Below are positions 1 to 7,515 of a stretch of DNA of 30,077 nt, in pieces (positions within the stretch are counted from its first letter, which is position 1; each line of letters begins with the position of its first letter). Under the pieces are notes generated by a model. The model was given only the letters and a program-made list of their open reading frames with translations, was not told the origin of the DNA and ran no database searches. Source of the stretch: an uncultured Agathobacter sp. (lineage in GTDB: Bacteria; Bacillota; Clostridia; Lachnospirales; Lachnospiraceae); NCBI GenBank assembly GCA_910587655.1, contig CAJUND010000035.1, positions 1 through 30,077 on the forward strand. The letters are read 5' to 3'. Made by a program: the position numbers and the translations under genes.

Positions 1-54
1 GGATATGAATGTCGTCCCCCATATGATGATGGTGAACAGCGCCGCCAGATGCCC
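1..54 (-). pseudogene. Start of EamA/DMT-family transporter, out of frame with the AraC remnant
   Basis: In the frame one base off from the AraC remnant, the last 54 bases before the edge read GHLAALFTIIIWGTTFIS. This is the typical first membrane helix of drug/metabolite (EamA) transporters, whose members usually start a few residues earlier. No ATG lies in this frame before the stop upstream. If one base were added near position 54, the ATG at 64 (Met145 of the AraC frame) would read straight into the helix. AraC-type regulators sitting directly before an EamA gene on the same strand are common in Firmicutes. The rest of the gene lies outside the window, so whether it is functional is unknown. 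Confidence 0.55.
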
Positions 55-502
55 GCAGCAGCGTTGACATGCTAAGCCCGGCGTGGCGGCATAACTCCCC
101 CATTCCTTTCATGACCATCTCATGCAGCGAACGCAGATGACAGGCTATCTCCTCATCACAGATAATATTCTTTGAAAATCCCGGAAGTTCCCGTTCCCCC
201 ATAACTTCCTCCGACAGATCAAGCATGACCTCCTTAGAAATATTAAATCCCCGGTAATCAAATGTCCCTTCATCATTCTGTACACAGGCATGGTTATCTC
301 CCGGATTGAAAAGCACGATGCTTCCCTTCTCTATGGCATACTCGCTGTTCCTGCAGGATAGTACCCGCTCCCCATCCTCCACAAATCCAATCACATAATG
401 TTCATGAAAATGGTTTGGAAACGGCTGCACGATTCCCTCAAAACGGTATGCCTCCATCCTCAATTCATCATCATATACCACTGTCCTTACTTCTTTCTTC
501 AT
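1..502 (-). pseudogene. AraC-family regulator, internally deleted, runs off left edge
   Basis: The start is the ATG at 502, preceded by AAGGAGG (511-517). Residues 1-130 form an AraC-type ligand-binding cupin (HFHEHYVIG near 31-39, NPGDNHA near 66-72). Family members then have a linker of roughly 60 residues before the DNA-binding domain. Here residue 133 jumps almost directly to GELCRHAGLSMSTLLRA (about 135-151, positions 100-50), which resembles the first helix-turn-helix of AraC C-terminal domains. After that the frame turns into a His-rich stretch that looks like out-of-frame reading of a transporter. So the linker and most of the DNA-binding domain seem lost, and the product could not bind DNA normally. 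The cupin assignment is firm; the deletions are inferred from memory of family layout, without an intact homologue to compare. Confidence 0.72.
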
Positions 503-697
503 GTGGATTTCCTCCTTGTCAAGAGCCATTTTACCTCTTATTTTTTCCTGCGTCTTGTAAAATATCTTCATTTTTCAGATTTCTAAAAACACAAAAAGCG
601 GAATCCACCACCCACCGTGATGAACCCCACCCTGATTTCAATCCGACAAATTGCGCTCTTGCTAAACCAATGCTATTTAATGGTGGTATCCAAAATA

Positions 698-1183
698 CTA
701 ACGGCATCCATCCAGCTCACATAACGCCGTATATTCCCTGAGATACATTCCTCTTTTCATTTCATCAGTATCCGCATAATCCCGATATTTTGAAAAGATT
801 TCTTTTATTTCTTCAAGCGGAATCCATCTTGACTCCATGCCGACAGCTTTTTCACGTTCTGTAAGATGGCGCTCCGTTTCACCAGTAACCCTTCCTGTGA
901 AGTAGCGGTTCACCCACTTCCAGTCCTCATAGTATTCATTAATTTCAAGCAGACATTCAGAGAGGTCAGTCACAATTCCCGTTTCCTCGGCAACCTCCCT
1001 GATACAGCATTCTTTTTCCGATTCCAGACCTTCAATTCCCCCGCCCGGAATCATCCACTGGTCTGTGACCGTTTCATAAGAAAGAAGCATTTTTCCTTCT
1101 TTTATAATTACTGCCCGGCATGCCAGCCTGGTCTTATCCCACTGTCCGGAATAATTATCCCCTGTAATATTAATTATTTTCAT
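698..1183 (-). CDS. Nudix hydrolase
   Basis: A protein of 161 residues with a full Nudix box at residues 48-70: G-x5-E-x7-REVAEETGI, ending in the REUXEEXGU core that binds the divalent metal and the diphosphate. Nudix enzymes hydrolyse nucleoside diphosphates linked to another group; the substrate cannot be told from the sequence. The C-terminal part (about 105-150) contains a WIPLEEI segment typical of MutT/NUDT-like members. The start at 1183 follows AAGGGAAC at a normal distance. It begins 16 bases after the stop of the monooxygenase-like gene (1200), so the two are probably one transcript. It is a cytoplasmic protein with no signal peptide, and appears intact. Confidence 0.9.
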   Translation of the reverse strand: MKIINITGDNYSGQWDKTRLACRAVIIKEGKMLLSYETVTDQWMIPGGGIEGLESEKECCIREVAEETGIVTDLSECLLEINEYYEDWKWVNRYFTGRVTGETERHLTEREKAVGMESRWIPLEEIKEIFSKYRDYADTDEMKRGMYLREYTALCELDGCR

Positions 1184-1199
1184 AATGTTCCCTTCATTT

Positions 1200-1532
1200 C
1201 TACTCTTTTATAAAGCGGCTGTCCGCCTCCGGTATCCCGCCCTCGTCAGACACATACCGCTCCACCCTCATATGCAGGTCATACTTCACCCTAAGCTCCG
1301 CAATCTTCTCCATCATCGGGGAAGCATGATGTCTGTCAATCGCCTCCTGGTCTTTCCAGCTGTCAATCAGCAGCACCGTTTCCGGGTCTGCCATTGGAAA
1401 AAAATACTCATACCGAAGGTTTCCCACTTCCCTGCGGATTTCCGCAGCAGTCCCGCTTTTTTCCATTTCCTCTGCAAATTTTCCCGCATTACCGTCTGTG
1501 CCGGTATAATAAATATTTACAACTATGTTCAT
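1200..1532 (-). CDS. Putative quinol monooxygenase / ABM-domain protein (YgiN-like)
   Basis: With the ATG at 1532 (GGGGG upstream) the product has 110 residues; a longer frame to 1646 adds an unrelated-looking leader and overlaps the preceding decayed gene. The sequence fits the dimeric alpha-beta-barrel ABM fold: a first strand (IVVNIYY), a central YEYFFPMADPETVLLIDSWKD segment interrupted only by loops, and the HHASPMMEKIAEL helix. Proteins of this kind (YgiN and relatives) act on quinones or are of unknown role. In this window it sits directly upstream of the Nudix gene and 53 bases after a broken DUF2268 gene, so it may be read from that gene's old promoter or its own. The family is fairly sure; the reaction is not. 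Confidence 0.75.
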   Translation of the reverse strand: MNIVVNIYYTGTDGNAGKFAEEMEKSGTAAEIRREVGNLRYEYFFPMADPETVLLIDSWKDQEAIDRHHASPMMEKIAELRVKYDLHMRVERYVSDEGGIPEADSRFIKE

Positions 1533-1584
1533 GCCCGTTCCCCCTGCAGTATCATACCCTGCCGTCAATCTCTGATTGATAACA

Positions 1585-2284
1585 CTATTTAATAAGTATA
1601 GCACCTTTGGGATTACCTGCATAGGAATTTTCCCAGAATTCTTCAACCTCTTTCAATATTTCTTCATGGGGAAGAATTGTAGCTTCCTCGATACTGATGC
1701 CGGTTTTTTGCAGGAAATATTTAATCAGGTAATATCCGACGGCATATCCCGCACAATAGGGCAGGCCTGCTTCAGGAAAGCATTGCATTCTCGCCATTTC
1801 ATCGCCGTACAGATAGGCTGTGATGTTTTCAAAACCCGTTGCATTCAGACCGTCATAAATAATCTCTTTGATCAGCGGTAATAGTTCAGGATTTGTTTTG
1901 CCCACCCATGGTCCTAAAAATTCTCCGCCATATATTGCCGTAGCAAAATTCTCTGCCAAACCCTCTCCCACAAGCATCTCGCCAAGGGTGATGTCGTTCG
2001 TCTATTTAATAAACTGATATCTGACATTATGGTTTGTTTCATGTGCAAGCGCGGCAGGAAGTTTTTTCAGATTATTTTCATTTGGCACCAGCCATCCCAT
2101 TACGAAGCCGGGGATACCTCCGTCTCCGCAATAGCCCTCATTCATTTTCGTATAAGCATTCTCCGGATTTGCAAGAAAAACAGAAAACAGGTACTCCTGA
2201 ACTTTGAGTTCAATCCCCCTGCTGCGAAAACGCTCCAGGGCGTTTTCGACAGATTTATGACAGATATCTTTCCCTGCACCTCCT
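1585..2284 (-). pseudogene. DUF2268 putative zinc protease, 5'-truncated and stop-interrupted
   Basis: The frame from about 2284 down to 1585 matches the DUF2268 family of predicted zinc-dependent proteases: a helix with SVENALERF, a YCGDGGIPGF strand, the metal site AHETNH (an HExxH motif), then after an interruption LVGEGLAENFATAIYG, a GLPYCAGYAVGYYLIKYF helix and an EEATILPHEEIL tail. An in-frame TAG at 2002-2004 cuts the protein just after the HExxH helix (reading FIK, stop, TNDITLGEM). The N-terminal hundred or so residues usual for the family are missing; upstream the sequence switches to a TipA-type regulator in another frame. Both defects together argue for a dead gene. The longest open piece is 1585-1977. 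Confidence 0.8.
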
Positions 2285-2689
2285 TTGCATCAGGCGGCAG
2301 ATGCCGGAGTGTTCCAAGTTCCGAAAACCTGTCCAGTAACTGGCTGGCTGTCTCTTTTTGTTCCTCTTTTGACTGTGCTGCCGATTTTTGCTCATACTCC
2401 TGATACTCTTTTGTTTTTCCCCACCTTGCTTTCACTTCTGCTTTATAATGTTCAATCTCACTTTTGTCAAAAGCTTCAAAATTCATTGTTGTTACCCCTT
2501 TGCTTTGAATTTCACGGGCAAGGATAATCAGTTCGCCTATATGCTTAAACGGCAAAGTGCTATATCGTCATACATTCGATAGCCTGCAGCGGTTACTTTC
2601 GCAGGCTTTAAAAGTCCGATTGCATCATAGTGGTGCATTGTGCGCACACTAACACCTGTGAGTTTACTGACTTCTTTTACTGTTCGCAT
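2268..2689 (-). pseudogene. TipA-type MerR-family regulator, broken at two points
   Basis: The ATG at 2689, preceded by GGGAGGA, opens a typical MerR winged helix: VKEVSKLTGVSVRTMHHYDA, IGLLKP, then AGYRMYDDIALCRL. That frame stops at 2537 after 50 residues. In another frame, from about 2546 to 2271, the sequence resumes with HIGELIILA and MNFEAFDKSEIEHYKAEV, then WGKTKEYQEYEQKSA, which is the effector-binding TipAS domain. About 40 residues of the linking coiled coil seem to be deleted at the junction. TipAS itself ends abruptly after PPDAKEVQGK, where the DUF2268 remnant begins in a different frame, so its second half is gone too. The positions are seen directly; the sizes lost are estimates from family knowledge. 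Confidence 0.8.
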
Positions 2690-2713
2690 AATTGATTCCT
2701 CCCGTGTAATTCC

Positions 2714-2744
2714 AGTTTAAACTATTACGTTACGTCAGTGTCAA
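2714..2744 (-). promoter_or_regulatory. MerR-type promoter with 19-bp spacer
   Basis: Reading on the minus strand there is TTGACA (2739-2744), a 19-base spacer, and TAAACT (2714-2719), 25 bases before the TipA-type start. The spacer centre carries the dyad ACGTAACGT. Overlong 19-20 bp spacers with a central dyad are the hallmark of promoters activated by MerR-family proteins, so this is probably the regulator's own promoter. Confidence 0.65.
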
Positions 2745-2767
2745 TCGGATTTTTCACTTTTTATTTT

Positions 2768-3003
2768 TTAATTATCCACTATCGTTTCCTGGTTAGTGTC
2801 ATTCCTGCTGTCACTCAGACTCCTGAATAAATTTATCCGAAGTTCAATCTCCATATCAACAAACTCAGGCTCAGGAAGTCCGTACTCCTTCATTTCCCGA
2901 AACAGCCTTGGAACGCTTGTGCCATTTCCTTGTTCTGCAGGGACCAAAGAGACATTCCGGGGCTGGTGCAATGATATTGAAAGAAAAATGGATTTCTGCT
3001 CCT
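2768..3003 (-). pseudogene. C-terminal fragment of AlbA_2/RecG-like ATP-binding regulator
   Basis: The open frame follows directly after the stop of the DUF362 remnant and has no convincing start (only a TTG at 2971). Its recognisable part reads QGNGTSVPRLFREM, KEYGLPEPEF and MEIELRINLFR. This resembles the end of the HATPase_c_4 / RecG-like domain found in proteins with an N-terminal AlbA_2 (Schlafen-like) DNA-binding domain, usually 350-500 residues long. Everything before that end is absent, so this is a remnant. The family call rests on the GLPEPEF and F/YR strand pattern and is moderate. Confidence 0.55.
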
Positions 3004-3004
3004 C

Positions 3005-4302
3005 CTATATTTTTACCTTCACCAATTCAATCCCTTCTTTTTTACCAAGATTCCGGCTGTATTTTTTACTGTCCGGATTGTTCCAGTGTTCATGCACTCC
3101 AAGGTTTGTAACCTTTTTTCCATTTCCGTTTTTATATATGTTTCCGGAAGGCGCGTTCTTTACCAGTGCGGCCTCATGCAGATAATTTTCTACTGTGGCA
3201 TTATCTTTCAGGCTGCCGTTTACTTCCGTCACTGCCGGTTCGTTCATTAAAAAATCAGCGCCAACAGAATCAATCGCCACCGGGTCCTGTGAGACAAAGA
3301 TACTTGATGTATAATGTCCATGAAAAGGGCTCTGTTTCCACCTTGCATTGCTGCCGCTGATATCAGCCCCTTCCGGGGGACGCATTTCATTCCCGTTATA
3401 AAAGAACCGAAATGATTTTTTCCGCAGAGAGTAATTCCATAACTGTGTCCCTTTAAATTTGCAAAATTGATGACATACTCTGCCTGCGTCACACAGGTTG
3501 GCAGATAATTCACAGCACCACTGAAAGAATATGACCATTGAATTGGGTGTTTCTTGTCGGCAATCCCATTATCCCTGTCCACAAAACGGACTCCTTTCAG
3601 TTTCCCTTCCGTACACATTTCAACCATATAAGTGGGAAAAACACGGGATACATCATATACGGTAATATCTGACGGCTCCACACCGGCATCCGTTACCAGC
3701 GAAGTCAGCAGTACCTTCAAAAGAACCGGATTTGTATAACTCATTTTCGTCCTGCCGCTCCTGTCATCATCAAATACACCGGAACCGTTGATATTTGCCT
3801 TGATGGCAATCTTTTCCCCCTTTTTATATTTCTTTTTCCCTTTTCCCAGTCTCTTATTCTGTGCCTGAAACATTTTCTGCCATCCTGCTTCTGCTTTCTT
3901 TTCACCACCCAGCGAAGCAATGCTTTTACGGAACATTTTCATAATTATTTTCTCATCAAAATGCTCCGTTTTCCACCAGTAGCCTTTCCCATCCCAGCTG
4001 ACGGATTTCGGATTATGGCTCCAGACAACCCTTCCGGGTTTTGCCCCGATTCCCTTACCATAGGGCTTATGTTTTGGATAAACCTGCTTATTTTTACTCA
4101 CAGTTTCTACTGGTTTATGGGTTTCCGTCATTTTCTTTCCGCCCTTTTTATTTATAGTGATGCTGGTTTTGCCAAGGGCAATTTTACCAGAGTTTCCTGC
4201 GGCATATGCCCCGGCAGAAACCAAAGGCAGCGTCATGGCAACGATTACTGCAGACACTGCCAGCCAGTGCCTGTAAATCTTTTTGTCCCTGCTCTGTCTC
4301 AT
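3005..4302 (-). pseudogene. Secreted DUF362-family protein, frameshifted (possible internal deletion)
   Basis: The ATG at 4302 follows GGAGGT. Residues 13-35 form a signal peptide (positive start, hydrophobic core, AGAYAAG), so the protein was exported. The first frame runs through IKANINGSG, DVSRVFPTYMVEM, VDRDNGIADKKH, YVINFANLKGHSYG and CGKNHFGSFI. At about 3398-3400 the homology moves to the other frame (NGNEMRPPEGADISG, then NARWKQSPF, SSIFVSQDPVAIDSVGADFL, LGVHEHWNN, LGKKEGIELVKVKI, stop 3005). Adding one base there rejoins the frames. From memory, family members also carry about 50 more residues between the FGSFI and RWKQ blocks, so a deletion is likely as well. DUF362 proteins are sometimes linked to iron-sulfur proteins; function unknown. 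Confidence 0.8.
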
Positions 4303-4379
4303 GGTTTACCTCCATTTCTCTGTGCCAGTCATGTTTCTCATTCCGGTCAATCCTGCGTTTCTTTCGGAAAAAATTATTT

Positions 4380-5576
4380 TTAACGGTATGACTGATCAAA
4401 GATTCCTGCGCATTCCTCATTTGTCATCTCACAGGGATTAGAGAGGAACAGACCGCCCATCGTTTCCCTCGCATTGACTGCCAGCGTCATGGACTCCTCC
4501 GGTTTGAAACCATAATCACTCATCTTCAAATCATCCACACCGCAGTCTTTCTGCAGTTTCATAAGCGCCGTAATAAAATCTTCCGGCTTGTCGGCATCCG
4601 GGATTCCCATCGCCCTTGCCATCTTGATAAACTGCCCGTCGCAGGCATGTTTTTCAATGAAAAACTCTGCAAATGCCTTTGATATCATAATCAGCCCGGC
4701 GCCATGCGGCAGATTGTGATGGTATGCGCTCATGGCATGCTCCATCGAATGCTGCGCCGTTGTATTTGTAAGCTGCATTGTAATTCCGGCAATCGTACTG
4801 CCATATGCCACATGCTCACGCGCCTCCAGGTCATTCCCATCCCAAACCGCGCGGGGCAGATACTTTGCAATGCTCTCAATCGCAGAGAGGGCAATCGTCT
4901 CACTCAGAATATTAATTCCATTGGAAATCATAACCTCCGTATTGTGGAACAGTGCATCAAATCCCTGATATGCCGTATATTCCGGCGGTACTGTTTTCAT
5001 CAGCTCCGGGTCCACAATCGCAAGCACCGGAACGATGGACGGGTCTCCAAAGCCAATTTTTTCATTTGTCTGGTGGTTGGAAATCACACCCCAGCAGTTG
5101 ATTTCAGAACCGGTTCCTGAACTTGTTGCAATCGTTACAATCGGCAGTGCCGGATTTACAAGAGGCTGTGCTTTGCCGGTTCCGCCATTCACATAATCCC
5201 ACAAGTCACCCGGATTGGTTGCCATCGCCGCTACCGCCACAGAAGAATCCAGCACTGCCCCGCCACCTAAAGCGACAATGAAATCGCAGCCGTTTTCTTT
5301 TGCAAATGCAGCTGCCTCCATGACAACTTCCTTTGATGGATTTTCATGAATACTGGCACAGACGGCATATTCCACGCCTGCCTCTTTTAACTGTTTTTCC
5401 ACACGCTCCAGCGTCCCGTATTTTTTTACGGAAGTGCCATTGGAAATGAAAAGCAAAGCCTTATTTCCAACCTTTCCGCTGTTTTTCTTTGCCAGAAGTT
5501 CGCTTCCAAGGTCATTCAGTTTTCCTGCTCCAAAAATCAAATTTGTCGGGTTGTTAAAGTTAAAATTCATGTTCAT
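4380..5576 (-). CDS. Iron-containing (type III) alcohol dehydrogenase
   Basis: The protein has 398 residues, normal for the family, with the start at 5576 after AGGAGG. It shows the N-terminal NAD(P) site GGGAVLDSS (104-112) and the phosphate-loop TSSGTGSEIN (151-160). The metal ligands of family members such as FucO map to Asp207 and His211 (GFDALFH), His276 (AQHSMEH) and His291 (LPHGAGL). Type III dehydrogenases reduce aldehydes or ketones to alcohols with NAD(P)H, a common fermentative step; the substrate cannot be read from sequence, though the HSMEHAMSAYH pattern is nearer to butanol/lactaldehyde-type enzymes than to glycerol dehydrogenase. It is divergent from a LysR gene that probably controls it. 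The Cys at 161 near the phosphate loop is a minor oddity. Intact. Confidence 0.95.
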   Translation of the reverse strand: MNMNFNFNNPTNLIFGAGKLNDLGSELLAKKNSGKVGNKALLFISNGTSVKKYGTLERVEKQLKEAGVEYAVCASIHENPSKEVVMEAAAFAKENGCDFIVALGGGAVLDSSVAVAAMATNPGDLWDYVNGGTGKAQPLVNPALPIVTIATSSGTGSEINCWGVISNHQTNEKIGFGDPSIVPVLAIVDPELMKTVPPEYTAYQGFDALFHNTEVMISNGINILSETIALSAIESIAKYLPRAVWDGNDLEAREHVAYGSTIAGITMQLTNTTAQHSMEHAMSAYHHNLPHGAGLIMISKAFAEFFIEKHACDGQFIKMARAMGIPDADKPEDFITALMKLQKDCGVDDLKMSDYGFKPEESMTLAVNARETMGGLFLSNPCEMTNEECAGIFDQSYR

Positions 5577-5643
5577 ATTCCATTCCTCCTAAAATTATTT
5601 GTTTTCTTCTTTTTTCATTGCGTATACCAGATAGTCGAGGCAG

Positions 5644-5676
5644 TCAATCTTTTGCTGGCTGACATTCCATCCACAT
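5644..5676 (-). CDS. Possible 10-residue leader peptide upstream of the alcohol dehydrogenase
   Basis: An ATG at 5676 sits five bases after AGGAGG and opens a frame of ten codons (MWMECQPAKD, stop). It lies between the predicted dehydrogenase promoter (5700-5728) and the dehydrogenase start, so it should be in the leader RNA. In a second frame the same DNA continues as KIDCLDYLVYAMKKEENK before a stop at 5594-5596, which could instead be the tail of a decayed gene. I do not recognise either reading. The strong ribosome site is what makes it notable. Confidence 0.35.
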   Translation of the reverse strand: MWMECQPAKD

Positions 5677-5699
5677 GACCACCTCCTCTTTACACTTTT

Positions 5700-5728
5700 A
5701 TGATAGGTATCAGGCTGTGAAATAGCAA
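5700..5728 (-). promoter_or_regulatory. Predicted promoter of the alcohol dehydrogenase
   Basis: On the minus strand TTGCTA (5723-5728) and TATCAT (5700-5705) are separated by exactly 17 bases and lie about 125 bases before the dehydrogenase start, upstream of the small leader frame. Confidence 0.5.
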
Positions 5729-5755
5729 ATACTTAAACTGTAAATCATGTTATGC

Positions 5756-5784
5756 TTTACAGACATATCATAATTATGTACAAT
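5756..5784 (+). promoter_or_regulatory. Predicted promoter of the LysR gene
   Basis: TTTACA (5756-5761), a 17-base spacer and TACAAT (5779-5784) lie 31 bases before the LysR start, which has its own GGAGGAG ribosome site. Confidence 0.6.
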
Positions 5785-5794
5785 ATACATATCA
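5763..5794. promoter_or_regulatory. Likely LysR operator: direct and inverted repeats
   Basis: ACATATCA occurs at 5763-5770 and again at 5787-5794 (24 bases apart). Between them ATGTA-5-TACAT (5776-5790) forms a dyad over the -10 box of the LysR promoter. Overlap with the promoter fits negative autoregulation, the usual LysR arrangement. Confidence 0.45.
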
Positions 5795-5815
5795 AAGAAG
5801 AGCGGAGGAGAACCC

Positions 5816-6709
5816 ATGGAAATCCGGGTATTACGGTATTTTTTAGCAATCGCAAGAGAAGGCAGCATCACAAACGCCGCTAATTTTCTGCATGTGACAC
5901 AGCCTACCCTCTCCCGTCAGATTCATGATCTGGAAAAGGAACTGGGGCAAAAACTGTTTACCAGGGGCAGTCACAGCATGACACTGACGGCAGAAGGAAT
6001 GATTCTGCGGAAACGGGCGGAAGAAATCATATCTATGGTGGATAAGACAGAGGCAGAATTTAATTATATGGAAAATGCAGTTGGCGGGGATATTTACATC
6101 GGCGGCGGTGAGACGGATGCCGTCAAGCTGATTGCAAATATAGCAAAAGATTTGCGCGCGAACTATCCCGGCATCCGCTACCATCTTTACAGCGGCAATT
6201 CCGAGGATGTGACGGAACGCCTTGACAAAGGGCTTTTAGATTTTGGTATCTTAATCCAGCCTGCCAATATTACAAAATACGATTATATCAATATTCCCGC
6301 AAAAGACACCTGGGGAGTTGTCATGAGAAAAGACAGCCCCTTGGCAAAAAAAGAGGCTGTTTTCAAAGAAGATTTGCTGGACGTCCCCTTAATCTGTTCC
6401 AGGCAGGCGATTTCCCATGAACGTTCCCAGAATGAATTTGCAGACTGGTTCGGAGAAGATTTTGAAAGGCTGGATATTGTCACTACCTTTAACCTTGTAT
6501 ACAATGCCACTATCATGGTTGAGGCGGGTATCGGCTATGCAGTAACGATTGATAAGATTGCCAACACATCAGAAAGCAGCAGTCTCTGTTTCCGCCCACT
6601 GGAACCCCGGCTGGATTCCGGACTGAATATCGTCTGGAAAAAATACCAGGTTTTTTCATCTGCTGCCGAAGTGTTTCTGGAAAGGCTGCGGCAGGAGTTT
6701 GGGAATTAG
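5816..6709 (+). CDS. LysR-family transcriptional regulator
   Basis: A 297-residue protein, the usual LysR size. Residues 1-60 hold the winged helix (LRYFLAIAREGSITNAANFL, then HVTQPTLSRQI and LEKELGQKLF). Residues about 90-290 form the two-lobed effector domain (YIGGGETDAVKLI, PGIRYHLYSGNS, LDFGILIQP, VEAGIGYAVTIDKI). The start at 5816 follows GGAGGAG. The gene is divergent from the iron alcohol dehydrogenase with a repeat-rich 239-base gap between them, so control of that gene in response to a small metabolite is the likeliest role. The effector is unknown. Confidence 0.93.
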   Translation: MEIRVLRYFLAIAREGSITNAANFLHVTQPTLSRQIHDLEKELGQKLFTRGSHSMTLTAEGMILRKRAEEIISMVDKTEAEFNYMENAVGGDIYIGGGETDAVKLIANIAKDLRANYPGIRYHLYSGNSEDVTERLDKGLLDFGILIQPANITKYDYINIPAKDTWGVVMRKDSPLAKKEAVFKEDLLDVPLICSRQAISHERSQNEFADWFGEDFERLDIVTTFNLVYNATIMVEAGIGYAVTIDKIANTSESSSLCFRPLEPRLDSGLNIVWKKYQVFSSAAEVFLERLRQEFGN

Positions 6710-6740
6710 AACACGGTCAAAAAGGAAGGAAAAAATATAC

Positions 6741-7490
6741 CTACCATCCCAGTTCCAACAGCCAGTTATTTAATAATCTCTCCCTGATTTCCAGGTCTTT
6801 GGGACTTATATACTCGCCCTTAATGCTGCCATCTACAATATACAGCACTCTGGAACACTTTGAAGCCACCTTTGCATCATGGGTTACCATCATAATCGTT
6901 GTTCCTTCTTCGTTTAACTTTACCAGCTCCTCCATTACCTCATCTGACGCAGCTCTGTTCAAAGCTCCCGTAGGTTCATCCGCAAATAAAACCTTAGGAC
7001 TGTTCATCATACTTCTGCAGATACAGGCTCTCTGAAGCTGCCCTCCCGAAACTTCATTGATGTCGTTATCAGCAATGTCAATAATCCCCAGCTTACGCAT
7101 GAAGTCCTGTCCGCGCCTCGCCGTTTCCTTACGTGTCTCGGTATTTTTCCTGGACTGTACTGCAGGAAGGATAATATTGTCGAGAACGGTCAGATTTTTC
7201 AGCATATACATCTGCTGGAAAATAAAGCCCATTTCATCAAGACGCAGGTCTGCAAGCTCCTTTTCACTCATTTTTGCAATGTTCTTTCCACAGAATTCTG
7301 CTTCGCCTGCGGTAATCGAATCCATGCCCGAAACGGCATACAGGAGGGTTGATTTCCCCGAGCCCGACGGCCCCATAACGGCTACCATTTCGCCTTCGGA
7401 AACGGTAAAGTTTACATTTTTCAAAACGTTGTTCTGGCGTTTGTTTACGATATATGTTTTGCAGAGGTCTTTTACTTCTAAGATATTCAT
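6741..7490 (-). CDS. ABC transporter ATP-binding protein (MacB/LolD type)
   Basis: The chosen start at 7490 (AAGGAAA upstream) gives 249 residues; a longer frame to 7523 overlaps the permease end and lacks a ribosome site. Walker A is GPSGSGKST (40-48), Q-loop FQQ (91-93), signature VSGGQ (147-151), Walker B VLFADE (167-172) and the switch His204 (VTHD). FTSQ-type details such as the FIFQQMYMLKNLTVLDN segment and DEPTGALN match the MacB/LolD/FtsE group, which energises FtsX-like permeases. It lies 25 bases after the permease stop, so the two form one transporter. A C-terminal extension (about 220-249, rich in charged residues and Trp) follows the nucleotide-binding domain. The substrate is unknown; antimicrobial-peptide export or sensing is typical for such pairs beside two-component systems. 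Confidence 0.93.
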   Translation of the reverse strand: MNILEVKDLCKTYIVNKRQNNVLKNVNFTVSEGEMVAVMGPSGSGKSTLLYAVSGMDSITAGEAEFCGKNIAKMSEKELADLRLDEMGFIFQQMYMLKNLTVLDNIILPAVQSRKNTETRKETARRGQDFMRKLGIIDIADNDINEVSGGQLQRACICRSMMNSPKVLFADEPTGALNRAASDEVMEELVKLNEEGTTIMMVTHDAKVASKCSRVLYIVDGSIKGEYISPKDLEIRERLLNNWLLELGW

Positions 7491-7515
7491 AATAATTTCC
7501 TTTCTTATTTCATAG

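Noticed and set aside
531..707. Minus-strand frame of 58 codons between the Nudix and AraC genes
   Set aside because: It overlaps the Nudix stop, has no ribosome site and no recognisable motif (Trp-rich, GWGSSRWVVDSAFCVF). Probably chance.
398..741. Plus-strand open frames across the AraC start
   Set aside because: They lie opposite the cupin coding region and an AT-rich gap, without ribosome sites or domain features; shadows.
2002..2004. TAG in DUF2268 as a pyrrolysine codon
   Set aside because: No pyl genes in the window, the family has no pyrrolysine that I know, and the gene is also truncated at its start; a nonsense mutation is simpler.
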